Origin: Trachythela sp. YZ-2020
Lineage: Eukaryota > Cnidaria > Anthozoa > Malacalcyonacea > Clavulariidae
Assembly: GCA_016169945.1 (NCBI GenBank)
Contig: JADLSH010000373.1
Coordinates: 1,736,001-1,800,000 of the forward strand
Length of the DNA stretch: 64,000 nt
Reading direction: 5' to 3'
The notes under the pieces were generated by a model, which saw only the letters and a program-made list of their open reading frames with translations, did not search any database and had not been told where the DNA came from. The position numbers and the translations under genes were made by a program. Positions 11,033 through 22,439 of this stretch are shown piece by piece (positions within the stretch are counted from its first letter, which is position 1; each line of letters begins with the position of its first letter).

Positions 11033-11956
11033 ATGTCTAGCTCAGAATCGTCGTATAATGCTGACAAGGACTCTTTCGGTTGTCCTGAATATGAAATTGA
11101 AACGTGCGAAACGACGTCAAAAGATGGATATGAGGATGACCTTTCCTATGCTGTCCAGGATGAATTCCTTGACAATATAGATGAATTAGCATACACTGAC
11201 GAACCTCTTGCTGATGATTCGTGGGTCGAAGAGTAAATTCAAAGACGAGAAGAGTATACCAGGGAATTAGAGGAATTAAGCCTTCGATTAAACGGACAAA
11301 CTCCAGTGATCTCTTGGTAAGATAATCAAGCAATTTTCCAGTCAGTGTGGCCGCCATATTGTATATATATTTAAAGTTTGCTGTAATTATCAAAATAACA
11401 ACAGCTGAATCATTTCTTTTTTAGGTGCAATTGTGGTAACTGTGATACCCAAAATTTAGTAGAAGCAAAAGAAAGTCGCTGTTGCACTGAAATACAAAAG
11501 TGTGTCGATGAAATGAATCTTGTTTCAGCGGACAAAAATGTGCATTACAAACCATCCTGGATTTGACACTATCTGCCTTAACAGGTGGTCTCTGGAACTC
11601 GCTTCAGATAATTTTAAAACACGCGGTGGACAGAAATATTGTCAAGTTGATTCAAAGGAAAGGTTGGTTTTTACTAATAATGTCTTTGTATTGTCATACT
11701 ATTAAATGTATCCCAGTATTGTGCTGGAATTATTGTATCATAAAAACATGCACACATTGTAACACCTGCCCTGAAATATAGCTCTCTTTTTAGGTTTCTT
11801 CGTGTGGTGGCATACAGACAATTTACAAGGCTTGTTCATGGTCATTTGAAAGAAAAGCGAATACCACTACCATCTTGTGCTTATCATGCTATTCGCACAG
11901 CTTTTTATGAAAAAGATGACGACTTCAGAGGATATGAGGATCTGGATGAAAACTAA
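11033..11956 (+). pseudogene. P2X7-ballast-like zinc-binding domain gene 1, three exons
   Basis: Exon 1 (11033-11316) encodes a short acidic, serine-rich start (MSSSESSYNADKDSFGC) and ends before GTAAGA. Exon 2 (11425-11662) opens with WCNCGNCDTQN, then ESRCCTEIQKC, then ITNHPGFDTICLNRWSLELA. Exon 3 (11794-11956) reads FLRVVAYRQFTRLVHG and PLPSCAYHAIRTAF, and stops at TAA. The CxCGxC...RCC...W..VAYRQF...IPSC..xxIRxxFP pattern is that of the cytoplasmic ballast domain of P2X7 receptors, also found as stand-alone proteins in invertebrates. There are no membrane segments, so it is not a channel. Two lesions: an in-frame TAA at 11234 and one frame change near 11525. It would be a soluble, zinc-binding protein of unknown role. 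It lies just inside the TTAA-proximal end of a Kolobok-type element. Confidence 0.75.
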
Positions 11957-12130
11957 AATTCACTTGTGTATATAGTAAAATATCTGTTATTACCTTAAAT
12001 CACCTCGGACTTAGTGTTCATTCATGTCAACTGGCAAATTTATGAAGTCCCTTTGTAAAATATTTAGTATTACTTTATTATGAAATCACATTTAGACACA
12101 CCAACACAGCATTTAGTTCTATTTTACAAG

Positions 12131-15121
12131 TCACTTATTTTGGTTTTTAGGACAATCCTTAACATTTTTGCGACCTTTCATTGGTTGTTTGCATGCTTTA
12201 CATTTTGACTTGCTTCTTGTTGTCTCCTCAGGATTGTTTGTAACCACTATCACAGGCACTAAAAGTGAGTAAGAAGATAATGAACATTTTGCTACTGTAC
12301 GAGTAAAAATTATTAGGCCCAATGGTGTTTAATGTTCTTATGACATGGTTATGACTAATCTACTATTAAATAAGGACACATGCAACCTACCAGGATTTGT
12401 TGGTAGCACATCAACAATTGGCATGCTTTCTCTTTGTTTTTTTCTTGCGGATGGCATCACTATGTGGCTGCTTTTCGAGCATCCTGTTCATTGGTGGGTG
12501 TTTCATCTTTTAATTCCTTAATTTCTTTTGCTAACTTTATGCCCAAAATTGCATCAACTATAGTCTCGTATATTTCATCAACATAATCTTTAAAAAATAC
12601 AACACTATATTTATGCAACTATCTTAAAAGGGCTAAAAGACAAATGGAGAGGCTGAACTGTCCATATATCCAATTTACCCCCATCTCCCTATTTGTAATC
12701 CTGTCAAGAGATAACCAATAAGGTCAAGGTTTGACAAGGAAATTAGTTTTCATATTATCAGCATAGTTACATACATACCAAAATTTTACTGCACTTTGAC
12801 ATTTCTAACTACAGCATCTCCATTTTAAAATTTTGGATACACAACATGCACTTGCTCAACACCATTCTTCATTCGGTTTTTCCGATTTAAGTTGTTGTTG
12901 AAATGAATAACAGCAAGTGCATGCCTAAAATAATCAGAATATAGTTGAATGCATGCATCAACCTGCCTTAATATTACAAAAATAACTATCAAACTGGTTT
13001 CTTACCTGCAAAACATGCCTGGATAACTATACCCAATCATTTTTGGAGAAAACTGGTTAAGTACTGAGTGGAAACCTTCCAGACAGCTGGTCTGGCCGAA
13101 GGGAGATGCCTTCTTGATTCCATTCATAAGTCTCTTGTTCGTAAGTGCAGCATACATTCTCTCATATGCAACAGAATCTGAAATTAAAAATGAACGTTCC
13201 CTTTTATGGCATAGGCAGATTTTCAGATTTTGCTCTGGGGGGGGTGCCGAAAATTTAGGGGGGGTGCCAAAAGTTTAGGGGGGAGGTGCAAATTTCTCTA
13301 GGGGGGATGAGAACGTTTTGGGGGGGGTGCAAAATATTTTTGAAGTGCACCCCTGCACCCCCCAGAAAATCCGCCTATGTTTTATGCACAATTGAAACTG
13401 TGACACAGTTTAATCCACTAGTTTAGTATTTCATTTCCACTGATCTTTGCAATCTTTGTTAATACTTTTGTGACCTCTGAAACAGAATATTGAAAATAAA
13501 AACTCATTTAATCTAAATTTAATCCCTTCTTTGTAACACCCCCCACCCCCTCCCAAACCTAATGACTCTTATTCCAATTCCAATATAGATTATAACAACT
13601 ATATAACCTAGGATACTGCAAAGCTAACCAATTCTCAGTAAATATAAAATATATTTATTATCTTATAACATACTCTTCTTTAAATGCCAAATGTCGAAAT
13701 AATGCTTGATTAGCGTCCGCTTTTCTCTCATGTGCTTTGCAATTCCTGAATGCCTATCAGAAACGAAAGTCTTCACAAGTAATCCAGTGCCCAGAAGATA
13801 TTCCATGAACCTTACAAAGCCATGGTACTCCATTGCAGGACTGCTACCTACTTCATTTCTCTAAAAATTAAAAAGAGAGAAAATACTGTAAGCAATGTTT
13901 TCATTTTCAGTTATTTATCTGTTGTATACAATTTGTGCTTTCTAACATACCTGACGATTGTAAAATTAATTATATATGGTATTGTGCAACAAAATACAGT
14001 ATAGGCACAGTACTTGGCACTATGACCCATACTGTCATGCCTCCCATCACCAGCTATCATCAGGTCACCATGGCTCTTCATTTTAGTTATCAACCCCTCC
14101 TGGTACTTTTTCCAATGAAGGTAGATTCCAGGGAATAACTTTTCCTACAAATATATTATATAATGTTTAGGTACCATAATTAAACATTGCCCACTATCTA
14201 TTTGAATTTTGTAAATCAATATTGAATATTTATCACCACACTATTTATCACCACACTTACACGTTGATGCTTGAAGTAAGTTGAAAGTGAAATACACTCA
14301 ATCCCATATGCTTGTATACTCTCAAGACTTTGGTGGCTGATGTACCAGCAACAAGTATACCAATTGCCAGCTGGAATCATTGTGCCTGTCATATATGGCT
14401 GACTGAACCACTTGCTTGTCTTGCCACACTTTGGATTAGCACAGGTGGTGGTTACTTCAGCCATTGTACCATCCTCTTGCACTTCCACAAGTGGATGGTC
14501 AAATTTGCATAAATGACAGAATTTGAAAAGTGCCAGTAACTGTGTGAAAAACACAATGAACTTTGGTTCTCTCCTCAAGTTTGAATTATCCAAAAATATC
14601 GTAAAAAAACCAGCATATTTAAACTAGTAAACACTTGCAGCTTTATCACCTCGCTTACATATTATATTAGTACATTTTGTGTACTAATCTATATGCACAT
14701 ATACACTTGTTTTTGGTCCTCTGCCTCTGTTTCAGTTGATTCCTCAGTTTCTTCCTCATACACCTAGGTCATCTGAAGCAGATAGTTCAGACGTTGGAAT
14801 GTGCTTTCTGGGTCTTCTGCAAGGGTCTTCTGCATGAATTGACACTGTAGGACTTAAGGAATCATGTGCTGCTTTAATTTTCATAATGGCAGGAATGTCT
14901 TTGTTTCTTGCATTTCCTGATGATCATAGAAAACAATTTGCTTATTCTAGGAAAGCAGTTATTTATGTTAGTCTAAAACAGACATTATCGATTACAGTAC
15001 CTGAATTGCTTTCCATTTGCTTTCTGCACACATCAAGCTTGTGTTTTGCAGAGAGCCAATTGGCCTGGAGCTTCCTATTTCTCTTCAACAGGACTTCACA
15101 ATTGCTACACTCGCCATCATG
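12131..15121 (-). pseudogene. Kolobok-type DDE transposase, multi-exon, nearly complete
   Basis: Minus-strand exons can be followed in order. They are about 15121-15000 (GECSNCEVLLKRNRKLQANW), about 14850-14700 (acidic, PESTFQRLNYLLQM), 14590-14258 (EVTTTCANPKCGKTSKWFSQ, MIPAGNWYTCCW), 14152-13950, 13861-13680, 13178-13012, about 12925-12775 (LAVIHFNNNLNRKNRMKNG), about 12600-12415 and 12250-12131 (CKACKQPMKGRKNVKDC). Three acidic residues fit a DDE core: AGDGRHDSMGHSAKY (about 14040), FVSDRHSGIAKH (about 13755), TSCLEGFHSVLNQFSPKM (about 13085). I know this GDGRxDSxGH family as THAP-linked, Kolobok-like transposases. Stops occur in several exons and a hAT MITE sits at 13210-13379, so it is inactive. 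The THAP exon is not seen. Confidence 0.7.
13210..13379. mobile_element. hAT-type MITE (170 bp)
   Basis: Ends CATAGGCAGATTTTC and, reversed, CATAGGCGGATTTTC, followed on both sides by CTGGGGGG and GTGC. An 8 bp duplication flanks it: TTTTATGG (13202-13209) and TTTTATGC (13380-13387), seven of eight matching. Eight-base duplications and CA-R-GGC termini are typical of hAT elements. The interior is G-rich repeats of GGGGGGTGC. It lies in an intron-sized gap between transposase exons. Confidence 0.85.
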
Positions 15122-15289
15122 ATGCTAATTCGATACACAAAATTATTAAATTTTGTACTCCAATTAAAAAACTAGTGTATCGGTAGGTTAATTTTCAACA
15201 CTTTTGTATTCATTTTCTACAAGCTGTGAAATTTTTCTTTATTCAATTCAAATATGTTTCTTCAATACCGGAATTTGTACTTTGTTTAG

Positions 15290-15549
15290 ATTAATGTCAA
15301 TTGGCCTTCTCAAAATCGAATGAACTTCTGGATGATCTAGAGCCATTGGGCAAAGCTTTAGTTTGTGGGACATTTGTCCAGATAGCAAATGCTGCATTCA
15401 AATGCAGCATCTAAAACAGGAACTGCTGAAATGCGCTCACCCAGTGCCTTGGTTAACCTAACAATTGAAGATATCTGTATGGAGTAGTCAACAAGAGCAC
15501 CAATTTTCTATGCATTCTTGGTGACAGCTGGAGTACGTCTGCCTCTGCA
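15290..15549 (-). pseudogene. upstream coding remnant, probably N-terminal exon(s) of the transposase
   Basis: On the minus strand an open stretch reads IGALVDYSIQISSIVRLTKA and LGERISAVPVLDAAFECSIC, and after a frame change MSHKLKLCPMALDHPEVHSI before a GTAC junction at about 15290. Position and strand suit an N-terminal exon of the Kolobok-type transposase, but I do not recognise the segment itself. The left edge of a MITE truncates it at about 15550. Confidence 0.35.
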
Positions 15550-15797
15550 ATTAGTGACATAATTATTGGACCAATTAGCCTGAAAAGGCAAAATTCCCCC
15601 CTTCCCCCTTTCAATGTTGGTAGTCTAACATGCATTTTCTATGTTACATGCTATTGTCTCGTATTAGGCTGTCAATGCTTTTTCTAGCAGATAAAGCAAC
15701 ATTGAAACGGGGGGAGGGGGTTTACCAGTGAATTTTGCACAATTGTGTACAAAAATACCCTTTCTATACAAGTGTCCCAAATTTCAATGTCACTGAT
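15550..15797. mobile_element. foldback MITE family A, copy 1
   Basis: About 250 bp with ends TTAGTGACAT and ATGTCACTGA, and an internal inverted pair CCCCCTTTTCAATGTTG / CAACATTGAAACGGGGGG. A copy over 90 percent alike by eye is at 20057-20318. The right tip continues as CACTGATTGTCTGAGT, the reverse complement of the left tip of copy 2, so the full terminal repeat is about 20 bp. Confidence 0.7.
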
Positions 15798-15983
15798 TGT
15801 CTGAGTTTTTTCTTATGGCTTGCTGTTGGTTAGGAATTTGTTGGTATTAGTTTGCTAGATAATGAAGTCTTATAAATTGCTATGGTGGTTCATTAAACAT
15901 CGTTCTCTCATATAAAGATGTGATTCGTATGAAATTGTACCCTAAAGCTATGTTTGCTGCAGATTTTGCTATCTATATATATA

Positions 15984-16955
15984 GAGAATATTACATGGTT
16001 GCGCGGAAATATGGAATTTATTTCGAGTGTTGAAGAGAATATTGCTCACAAGTGAGCGTGGCGACTAGTGAGCAATATTCTCTTCAACACGAATAAATTC
16101 CATATTTCAAGCAACTATGTACTATTCTGTTTATTTTATAAACAACGACAATTCATATAGAAACTCAAAACAAATATGTAAATAGTATACAAATAGTAAT
16201 AGGTTTTTGATTGGCTGGCAAAAATGATATTTTCACACGTAAAAATATCGTATTTTTTACGTGTGTTTAAATACGATTTTTCTCAGTGGCATAAAACTCT
16301 ATATAACACTTATGTTTATATAATAAATATATTTATTATATGGCTTTATGAAATCCGCGGTTCTGATTGGCTAGCGAGCGGTCCGATAAAAGCCGTATCC
16401 GGACCGTGGTCCGGATAACTAGTTATCCGGACCGGTGTCCCGGATTAAAAAATTAAAAATTTTAAATTAAATTTTAAAAATTTAAAACAGAAATATTTAA
16501 AAATATTTTTTTTAAATATTTTAAAAATTTAAAAAAAATTTTAAACATTTTTTAAAAATTTTTAAAATTTTAAATTTTTAAAATTTAAAATTTTAAAAAT
16601 TTGCAATTAATAAAACAAAAAAAAACAATGCCCATCGTTATGGAAGCCAAAGTGCCAAGCTGGCAAACAACCGTCGTTGTTCGATAAAAGTAACAGAATA
16701 GCTAATGTGGAAGCCATTTCATGTCTCAACATGAAAGGTGGCGAAAAATTCTTGTTTATGCCTTAATTAATTTAAGAATCAAACTCAAGAGCCATATAAT
16801 AAACAGTTTATTGACCTCGCTTGTTCGGTCTGTACAGTGAAATATCGGACCTCTGTTTTTAATCGGACCCGCTCGCTCTCGCTTGGTCGTACTAAAACCT
16901 GAACCTCCGATATTTCACTGTACAGACCTCACGCTCGGTCAATAACCTATTAATA
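15984..16955. repeat. composite foldback repeat B, copy 1 (about 0.97 kb)
   Basis: It starts GAATATTACATGGTTGCGCG with a hairpin whose arms contain GAAGAGAATATTGCTCAC. It continues through TAGGTTTTTGATTGGCTGGC, TTTTTCTCAGTGGCATAAAA and a pure A/T tract, and ends with a second hairpin (GGTCTGTACAGTGAAATATC with its complement). The same parts in the same order, reversed, are at 54045-54830, so this is one repeat unit with two hairpins rather than independent MITEs. No coding capacity. Confidence 0.65.
16444..16615. repeat. A/T-only palindromic tract inside repeat B
   Basis: About 170 bp made almost only of A and T in runs such as AAAATTTAAAATTTTTAAAA (overlapping palindromes), with three or four G/C bases. 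The second copy of repeat B has no such tract at the matching place, so this looks like a local expansion. Confidence 0.7.
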
Positions 16956-17399
16956 TTATAGTCAAATCTGCAGACATGCATGTTTCGCCGTTCAACGGCT
17001 TGTAACGCAGTCTAGATGCGAGTGACTTCGTATTTATACACCATGCCCTCACCAAGCGCATGTGGTACAATACTCAGACACATGCGCATCCAGACATGCG
17101 TGAAGTGTCTTGGGGCCAGAGTGCTCAAACGACCACAAGGGAAGTGAGCTTTTGCATTATAGCTTATAGCCACCAATTAACCTCACAGAGTGTTCAACAA
17201 CACAAGTGAAGGAGCATATATAGTCATATATATAGTCATTTATATATAGTGTAGCTTAAAACGTGCGCACTATATTATTGTAATTTTGCGTGGTTGTAAT
17301 ACAAGCTATGCTTGCCGGCACTATTTGAAATATTTATTATTTGCCATTCAATGACACATAAACTCTATCTATGACTGGATCGCTTAATTATTTGCTAGC

Positions 17400-17775
17400 A
17401 TAATTTACATTTCAAATATTTGGACAAATACACTACCAAGTCTAATTTTACAAACAAAATGTGAATTCCCTATTTGTAGACAAGTAATTATCATGTGGGA
17501 AAGTCTAAATAGCACAAGTAACCGCATGCCTACACAAGTAACCATCTTTAAGCATTCAAATAAGATGCAATGTGTAGTTATTTTGGACAAATATAACTGT
17601 CTAATGTTACACACAAATTATGAATTTGCTATTTGTTAACGAATAATCATCATCCAAGTATAAATAGCACAAGTTACCACAAGTAACCACAAGTAACCAT
17701 CAGGGAGCAGTATAAGTAAGTATATCATATATAGTTATTTAATCAAATGGTTACTTGTGGTTACTTGTGCAAAAA
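17400..17775. repeat. duplicated unit ending in an ACAAGTAACC palindromic array
   Basis: A unit of about 175 bp occurs twice in tandem (17405-17540 and 17578-17700; shared blocks TTGGACAAATA, TATTTGT, AAATAGCACAAGT). Its right end carries short direct repeats of ACAAGTAACC spaced by AC (17662-17695), and the reverse-complement array GGTTACTTGTGGTTACTTGT follows at 17748-17768. The hairpin layout, unit length and sequence resemble the arrays beside the SF3 helicase fragments at 22.4 and 27.5 kb, but no helicase coding is seen here. Confidence 0.6.
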
Positions 17776-17820
17776 GTCTGTTATTTTTAGATAAACACAT
17801 GGTTACTTGGCATTAATATA

Positions 17821-18418
17821 CAGGGTGTATCAAAAAAAAGGTAATCCAACTTTAGCATGCCATTGTGCATTAATTACTCGGTACATGAACGTAATTTTTT
17901 CATAATCATAAAGATCAGGCTTTTTTAGCTGTTGGATGACACGTTTTTCATCCAATATGGAGGGAAAATGAGCAAATACGAGCCAGATAAAAATTGTTTG
18001 TCGAAATTGCATGTTTTCACCGTTGAGAATTGGGTCTAAAACTATTGAAAATTAACTCCCTTTAGGACTTAAGTTGATGAATTTCACTTCAATAAAATAC
18101 CTGCGTATGCATAATTATTATACACATCTTGTAAACCAGCTCTAAACTCATTGCTAAAATGACACATTCGTGATTAATTGCTTTTCCTTTTGTTATGCAC
18201 TGCTTTAATCAGGCACAGAGCTGAAAATATGCAATTTCGACAAACAATTTTTATCGGGCTCGTATTTGCTCATTTTCCCTCCATATTGGATGAAAAACGT
18301 GTCATCCAACAGCTAAAAGCCTGATCTTTACGATTATGAAAAAATTACGTTCATGCACCGAGCAATTAACGCACAATGGCATGCTAAAGTTGGATTACCT
18401 TTTTTTTGATACACCCTG
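17821..18418. mobile_element. Tc1/mariner-type foldback element 1 (598 bp)
   Basis: Termini CAGGGTGTATCAAAAAAA on both sides, flanked by TA (17819-17820, 18419-18420). The arms are about 190 bp, nearly identical (both contain GGAGGGAAAATGAGCAAATA), with a unique middle of about 220 bp. Non-autonomous; TA duplication and the CAGGGTGT start fit Tc1/mariner relatives. Confidence 0.85.
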
Positions 18419-18437
18419 TATATGTGTATTATATATA

Positions 18438-19431
18438 CAGGGTGTATAAAAAAAACCGCAATCCTCGATTCAAATGTCGATTTTGAAAATAATAGAGCAG
18501 TAAAGCCTATATATTTACATTCATTGGAAAGCTTAGCCATTCAGCTTTCCAACGATGGGTTACTTTTTAAATTTGAACGATTGGTTCGCGCAAAATATTA
18601 CTTTAAGCAACTGAGATTGGAAAATTAGAAATTCGAGATGCAATAATAAAGCGGCCCTGAAATAGACGAACTCATTTCGTAAAAATCCCCGAAACTCTCA
18701 AAGCTTTTTGCTGATAGCAGATCAAAATCAAGTAACTACGGCTTCCTATGCACCATTTTTAACTTATTACTTACTTTCCACCAACTTGCTAAATTGCTGT
18801 TTACGTTACAATTAACATGCAGCGCTGTTCGACGGGCAATACACAGCGATTGGTTTTAATTACTTTTTGGGATCAATTTAGGAGTACAAAGTAAATTACA
18901 CAGCTCAACATCTAAACTACAAATTACACAGCTAAGCAACAGTATTAAAGTTTAAACAAGAAGATTCAAGAATTCCAAATGCGGCTATTAAATAACATTT
19001 AATGAAATTGCATAATTGTAACGTAAACAGAAATTGGCAAGTTGGTGGCCGCAATTAAGCTTAAACTGTTTAAACCACTACCGTTGTGTATGGAAAGTTA
19101 GTAACAAGTTAAAAATGGTGCAGATAAAGCCGTGGTTACTTGATTTTAATCTGCTGTCAGGAAAAAGGTTTGATAGTTTCGGGGATTTTTACGAAATGAG
19201 TTCGTCTGTTCAAGGCCGCTTTATTATTACATCTCGAATTTTCATCTTTCCAATCTCAGATGCTTAAAGTAAAATATTTCTCGAACTCACTGTTCAAATT
19301 TAAAAAGTAACCCATCGTTGGAAAGCTGAATGGCTAAGCTTTCAAATGAATGTAAACATATAGGCTTTACTGCTCTATTATTTAAAAAATCGACATGTGA
19401 ATCGAGGATTGCGGTTTTTTTATACACCCTG
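18438..19431. mobile_element. Tc1/mariner-type foldback element 2 (994 bp)
   Basis: Termini CAGGGTGTATAAAAAAA, TA-flanked (18436-18437, 19432-19433), starting 20 bp after element 1. Arms are about 380 bp each (shared CCGCAATCCTCGATTCA, CTTTCCAACGATGGGTTACT), with a unique middle around 18810-19040. It shares only the terminal CAGGGTGTAT with element 1. Different family, same terminus class. No transposase. Confidence 0.85.
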
Positions 19432-19609
19432 TACATATATAATCTGTATATAAGCATAATATACGCAATAAACACAACAATTTTGTTTGCATTAGCCTCG
19501 GCTATAAGCATTATGTAATACGACACCAATGCAGAAATTAGGCAAATTTGCGAGATTTAAAAAATATTTTGCTACTAGTATGCATGTATTTAGTAAACAT
19601 TATACAACA

Positions 19610-19887
19610 AAATAAAATAAGTATGAAATTAGGACTTCTTTCTCTGAGTTCAATATTTTCTCTTTTGAGTTTGCACTCATCTCGTTGTGTCAATGATTTA
19701 CGCCGACTTTGATAAGACTTTTCAGCCTTTTCGGTACTTTTATTTTTAGTATGAAACCGCTTAATAACTCTTAGAACACTTGACTTTGACATGTTAACGC
19801 AATTTTCCGATACAAATATTTGAATTCGCGTCTGAGAAAAAGGGCTAAAGCTCGCTGCTCTGCAGTTAAATCATGAATTCGCGCCAT
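19610..19887 (-). pseudogene. Tc1-like transposase, N-terminal helix-turn-helix piece
   Basis: ATG at 19887 gives MARIHDLTAEQRALALFLRR followed by EFKYLYRKIALTC. After a one-base change it gives MSKSSVLRVIKRFHTKNKST and a basic linker. That is the paired-like HTH DNA-binding start of Tc1-type transposases (sequence-specific binding to the transposon ends). The catalytic half is not downstream. A catalytic C-terminal half of a Tc1-like transposase on the opposite strand is at 21850. Confidence 0.6.
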
Positions 19888-20056
19888 GTTTGTATATTAA
19901 AATGAAACTATTGTTATGCAATATAATTAATTTTGGAATGATATCAATCTATCAATAGCTCAATTACCACTGAATTCTTGCTGAAAGTTTCATAAATATA
20001 ATCTTGTTTAGTTTTCAAGTTACAGACATTTCAAAAGTATGATAACGCAGTAAAAT

Positions 20057-20318
20057 ACTCAGACAATCAGTGACATAATTATTGGACCGATTAGCCTGAA
20101 AAGGCAAAATTCTCTGCTTCCCCCCCTTTTCAATGTTGGTAGTCTAACATGCATTTTCTATGTTACATACTATTGTCTCCTATTAGGCTGTCGATGCTTT
20201 TTCTAGCAGATAAAGCAACATTGAAACGGGGGGAGGGGGTTTACCAGTGAATTTCGCACAATTGTGTACAAAAATACCCTTTCTATACAAGTGTCCCAAA
20301 TTTCAATGTCACTGATTT
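20057..20318. mobile_element. foldback MITE family A, copy 2
   Basis: Starts ACTCAGACAATCAGTGACAT and ends CAATGTCACTGATTTTAGAC. The interior is the same as copy 1 (15550-15797), including the inverted GGGGGGAGGGGG block. It lies in or beside the relic coding region that follows. Confidence 0.7.
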
Positions 20319-21480
20319 TAGACGTGCAGATGTTGCTTCTGTCAATACCTTACCAAGTATTGCAGTTGCTGGTTCTGTGCTGCTCAGGGAATGGTGTAAG
20401 GAATGAATGCTTTGCAGCATTTAAGCAGTGTGGTCATGAAGGTTTAGCCCATACCAGGTAATTATTCCCAATTTTTTCTCTGTTAGACTATAGTAAGTTC
20501 ACATTCGCAGCTCTAGGAAGAATTATGTTTGGTATTTGATATTTATTTAATTATTTTGTGCACAATTTTTAAATAAAAAATACCGCTTGGATAGAAAAAA
20601 TGTAAACAAAGCTGTCATGTGCTATCTTTAATCGTTTTGTTTATTCTTATATCTTTAGACTATGTTCAACCGTCGAAACTGCACGAGGCTGGTTTTGTCT
20701 CATTATACCATGCTTAGAAGAATTGATGTCTTTGCCAATATGCACGACTTAAAGTTGTCAGCATGGAAGAATTCAGTTTATGAACAGACAATCACTGCCA
20801 GCAGAAAAGGTCATAACTTTGTTATAGACAATTTGGACCTATGCCAGAATGTCATAAACATGACCGAAGAGAACCAGAATTTGGACTATCACTGGACCAA
20901 TGGTAATATTATCAGCAACAGAGTTTCTGGCAACCACTTACTCGATGATGCCCAATTCAAGTTGTTAACACCGTAGAAATGAGTGAAGTGATTCCAAGTC
21001 TTGATGACCATTTAGCCTATGCTAAAATCTGAAAGTTAATATTCAAAGAATCCTTGTTTAGGATCTTTAGGATCGTGTTGCCTATCATATACCTCACCCA
21101 CACCAACAGGAAATGCACACAAGATCAGATAAGGTTGTGTATAAAACTGGATGATTAATTGTTTCAATTATATAAACATTTTTTGCAAAATGAGTCAATT
21201 TCAGAAAACATCCATACTATTGCCACAGAGGAAATCGGATTTTCACCCCCTTGGAATGAAAGCATGCACAGTAAGTTTGTGCAGGCATTTTGTATTCACT
21301 ATTTTTCATTTACATTCTAGCATATACAGCTACAATTGTGGAAATAATATACGTAGACTTTTTGCCTCCAGGCAAATTGTTTTGCTTAAGTTATGTCGTG
21401 ACATATGCCTTGTGTAATTGGTTGAAATATTTCCAGAATGTACATGCACATTTAGGCAGCAAAAATATACTTATGCAATG
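20318..21480 (+). pseudogene. relic of the uncharacterised cnidarian-type gene family (downstream part)
   Basis: Coding-like segments in order: ADVASVNTLPSIAVAGSVLL (about 20330), then after an intron-like gap MLRRIDVFANMHDLKLSAWK and NFVIDNLDLCQNVINMTEEN with LDYHWTNGNIISNRVSGNHL (20662-20976), then SLDDHLAYA and RIVLPIIYLTH-like text and TIATEEIGFSPPWNE. The DN(L/V)D...MTxxxQxxDxHxxN and DDHL motifs I associate with large uncharacterised proteins also present in the 3.4 kb transposon at 2.1-5.5 kb. A frame of 104 codons is open. The rest is broken. Function unknown. Confidence 0.45.
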
Positions 21481-21849
21481 CCTAGAACCTGCGGCTAGTG
21501 TGACTAATTTCAAGCTTAGGTTGCGTTGAATGAAGTTGTTTGGAGAGGCCGTCATATGTAATATCTGCGAGAAATAAATTTTATCTTAAAATGCACAACA
21601 GTGTCGATTGTCTTATCATATAAGAAGTTCCAAAACATCTAGTATAAGAAATTGGATGATGGTATAAAGCATGTCAGCTTGATTGCAGATGTACTGTGCA
21701 CTGTCGTCGATTTGTTTTTAACTATTTTCTTCTTTGACAAACAAGTTTAAAGATTTGTCAATAATTGCAACTACAGGTATGCTCTTTCGAGAATAGATTT
21801 TTGGAATAAAGGTATTTCATTGTTTTGAATACAAGAGTAATCCACATGA

Positions 21850-22267
21850 TCAGGCTCGAGCACCTCGTGCTCGGCAATGGAGAAAACAAGGAGAGGGATT
21901 GAAGTTTAGGTGCACGGCAAAGGGTAAAAAGGAAGGCAGTACCAATGTAAATTTCATGGTAGGCATCGCTTATGGCAAGGGCGTTGTTCTTTGTGAACAA
22001 TGGGAGGGGACAATCACTGGCGAAAAAATTGCTGAAATTGTGAAGCGTTGTTTCAGGAAAGCTTTTCGAAACTCGGCGAATCCGAAAGGCAAGCTGTTCT
22101 TAATGGACGGATGCCCACGTCAAAACGCAAGAGCGGCAATGAGTGCTATAGAGAAAGTAGGTGCAAAGGTATTCAAAATACCAGCTCGAAGTCCAGATCT
22201 CAACCCTATAGAGAACGTTTTTAATAGTGCCACTATGAAGTTGAACAACGATCATAGCAGTTGTTAA
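21850..22267 (+). pseudogene. Tc1-like DD34E transposase, C-terminal catalytic half
   Basis: The frame reads ARAPRARQWRKQGEGLKFRC, STNVNFMVGIAYGKGVVLCE, GKLFLMDGCPRQNARAAMSA and PARSPDLNPIENVF. The second D (DGCPRQN) and the E (PIENVF) are separated by 34 residues, the DD34E spacing of Tc1 relatives. The first catalytic D should lie just upstream, outside the preserved part. The C-terminus stops early (NNDHSSC). Inactive fragment. Confidence 0.8.
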
Positions 22268-22439
22268 AGGACGTGGTCAAAGAACAAAATATTAATTACT
22301 GCGTCAAGTTGCCTATTAAGTGACTTAAACATCAACGTTTAATACTAGAATAATGTCAAATAATTTCAACAGTCAAAATCTTACTTATCATAGTGCACAC
22401 ATACAAATAATATCATACGATTAACTATCAACATAATTT

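Larger units (their letters stand above)
10800..15560. mobile_element. Kolobok-type DNA transposon with P2X7-ballast-like passenger gene
   Basis: The left end is TTAA (10796-10799) followed by AGTGCCTATATCACTCAC. Kolobok transposons insert at TTAA and encode a THAP plus DDE transposase. Inside, a P2X7-ballast-like gene runs rightward (11033-11956) and a multi-exon DDE transposase runs leftward (about 15121 to 12131). They converge with 174 bp between stops. A second element at 24339-27397 has the same order and a confirmed TTAA duplication. The matching right terminus was not found here. A MITE (from about 15550) lies where the THAP exon and right end should be, so this copy is truncated or interrupted. 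The right boundary given is approximate. Confidence 0.65.

Noticed and set aside
11491..11525. A tiny intron explaining the frame change in ballast-like gene 1
   Set aside because: It would be about 34 bp with a weak donor, far shorter than the neighbouring introns (about 110-130 bp); a one-base shift is simpler.
11033..11956. A P2X7 ion channel
   Set aside because: Only the cytoplasmic ballast-like domain is present; there are no membrane segments or P2X ectodomain.
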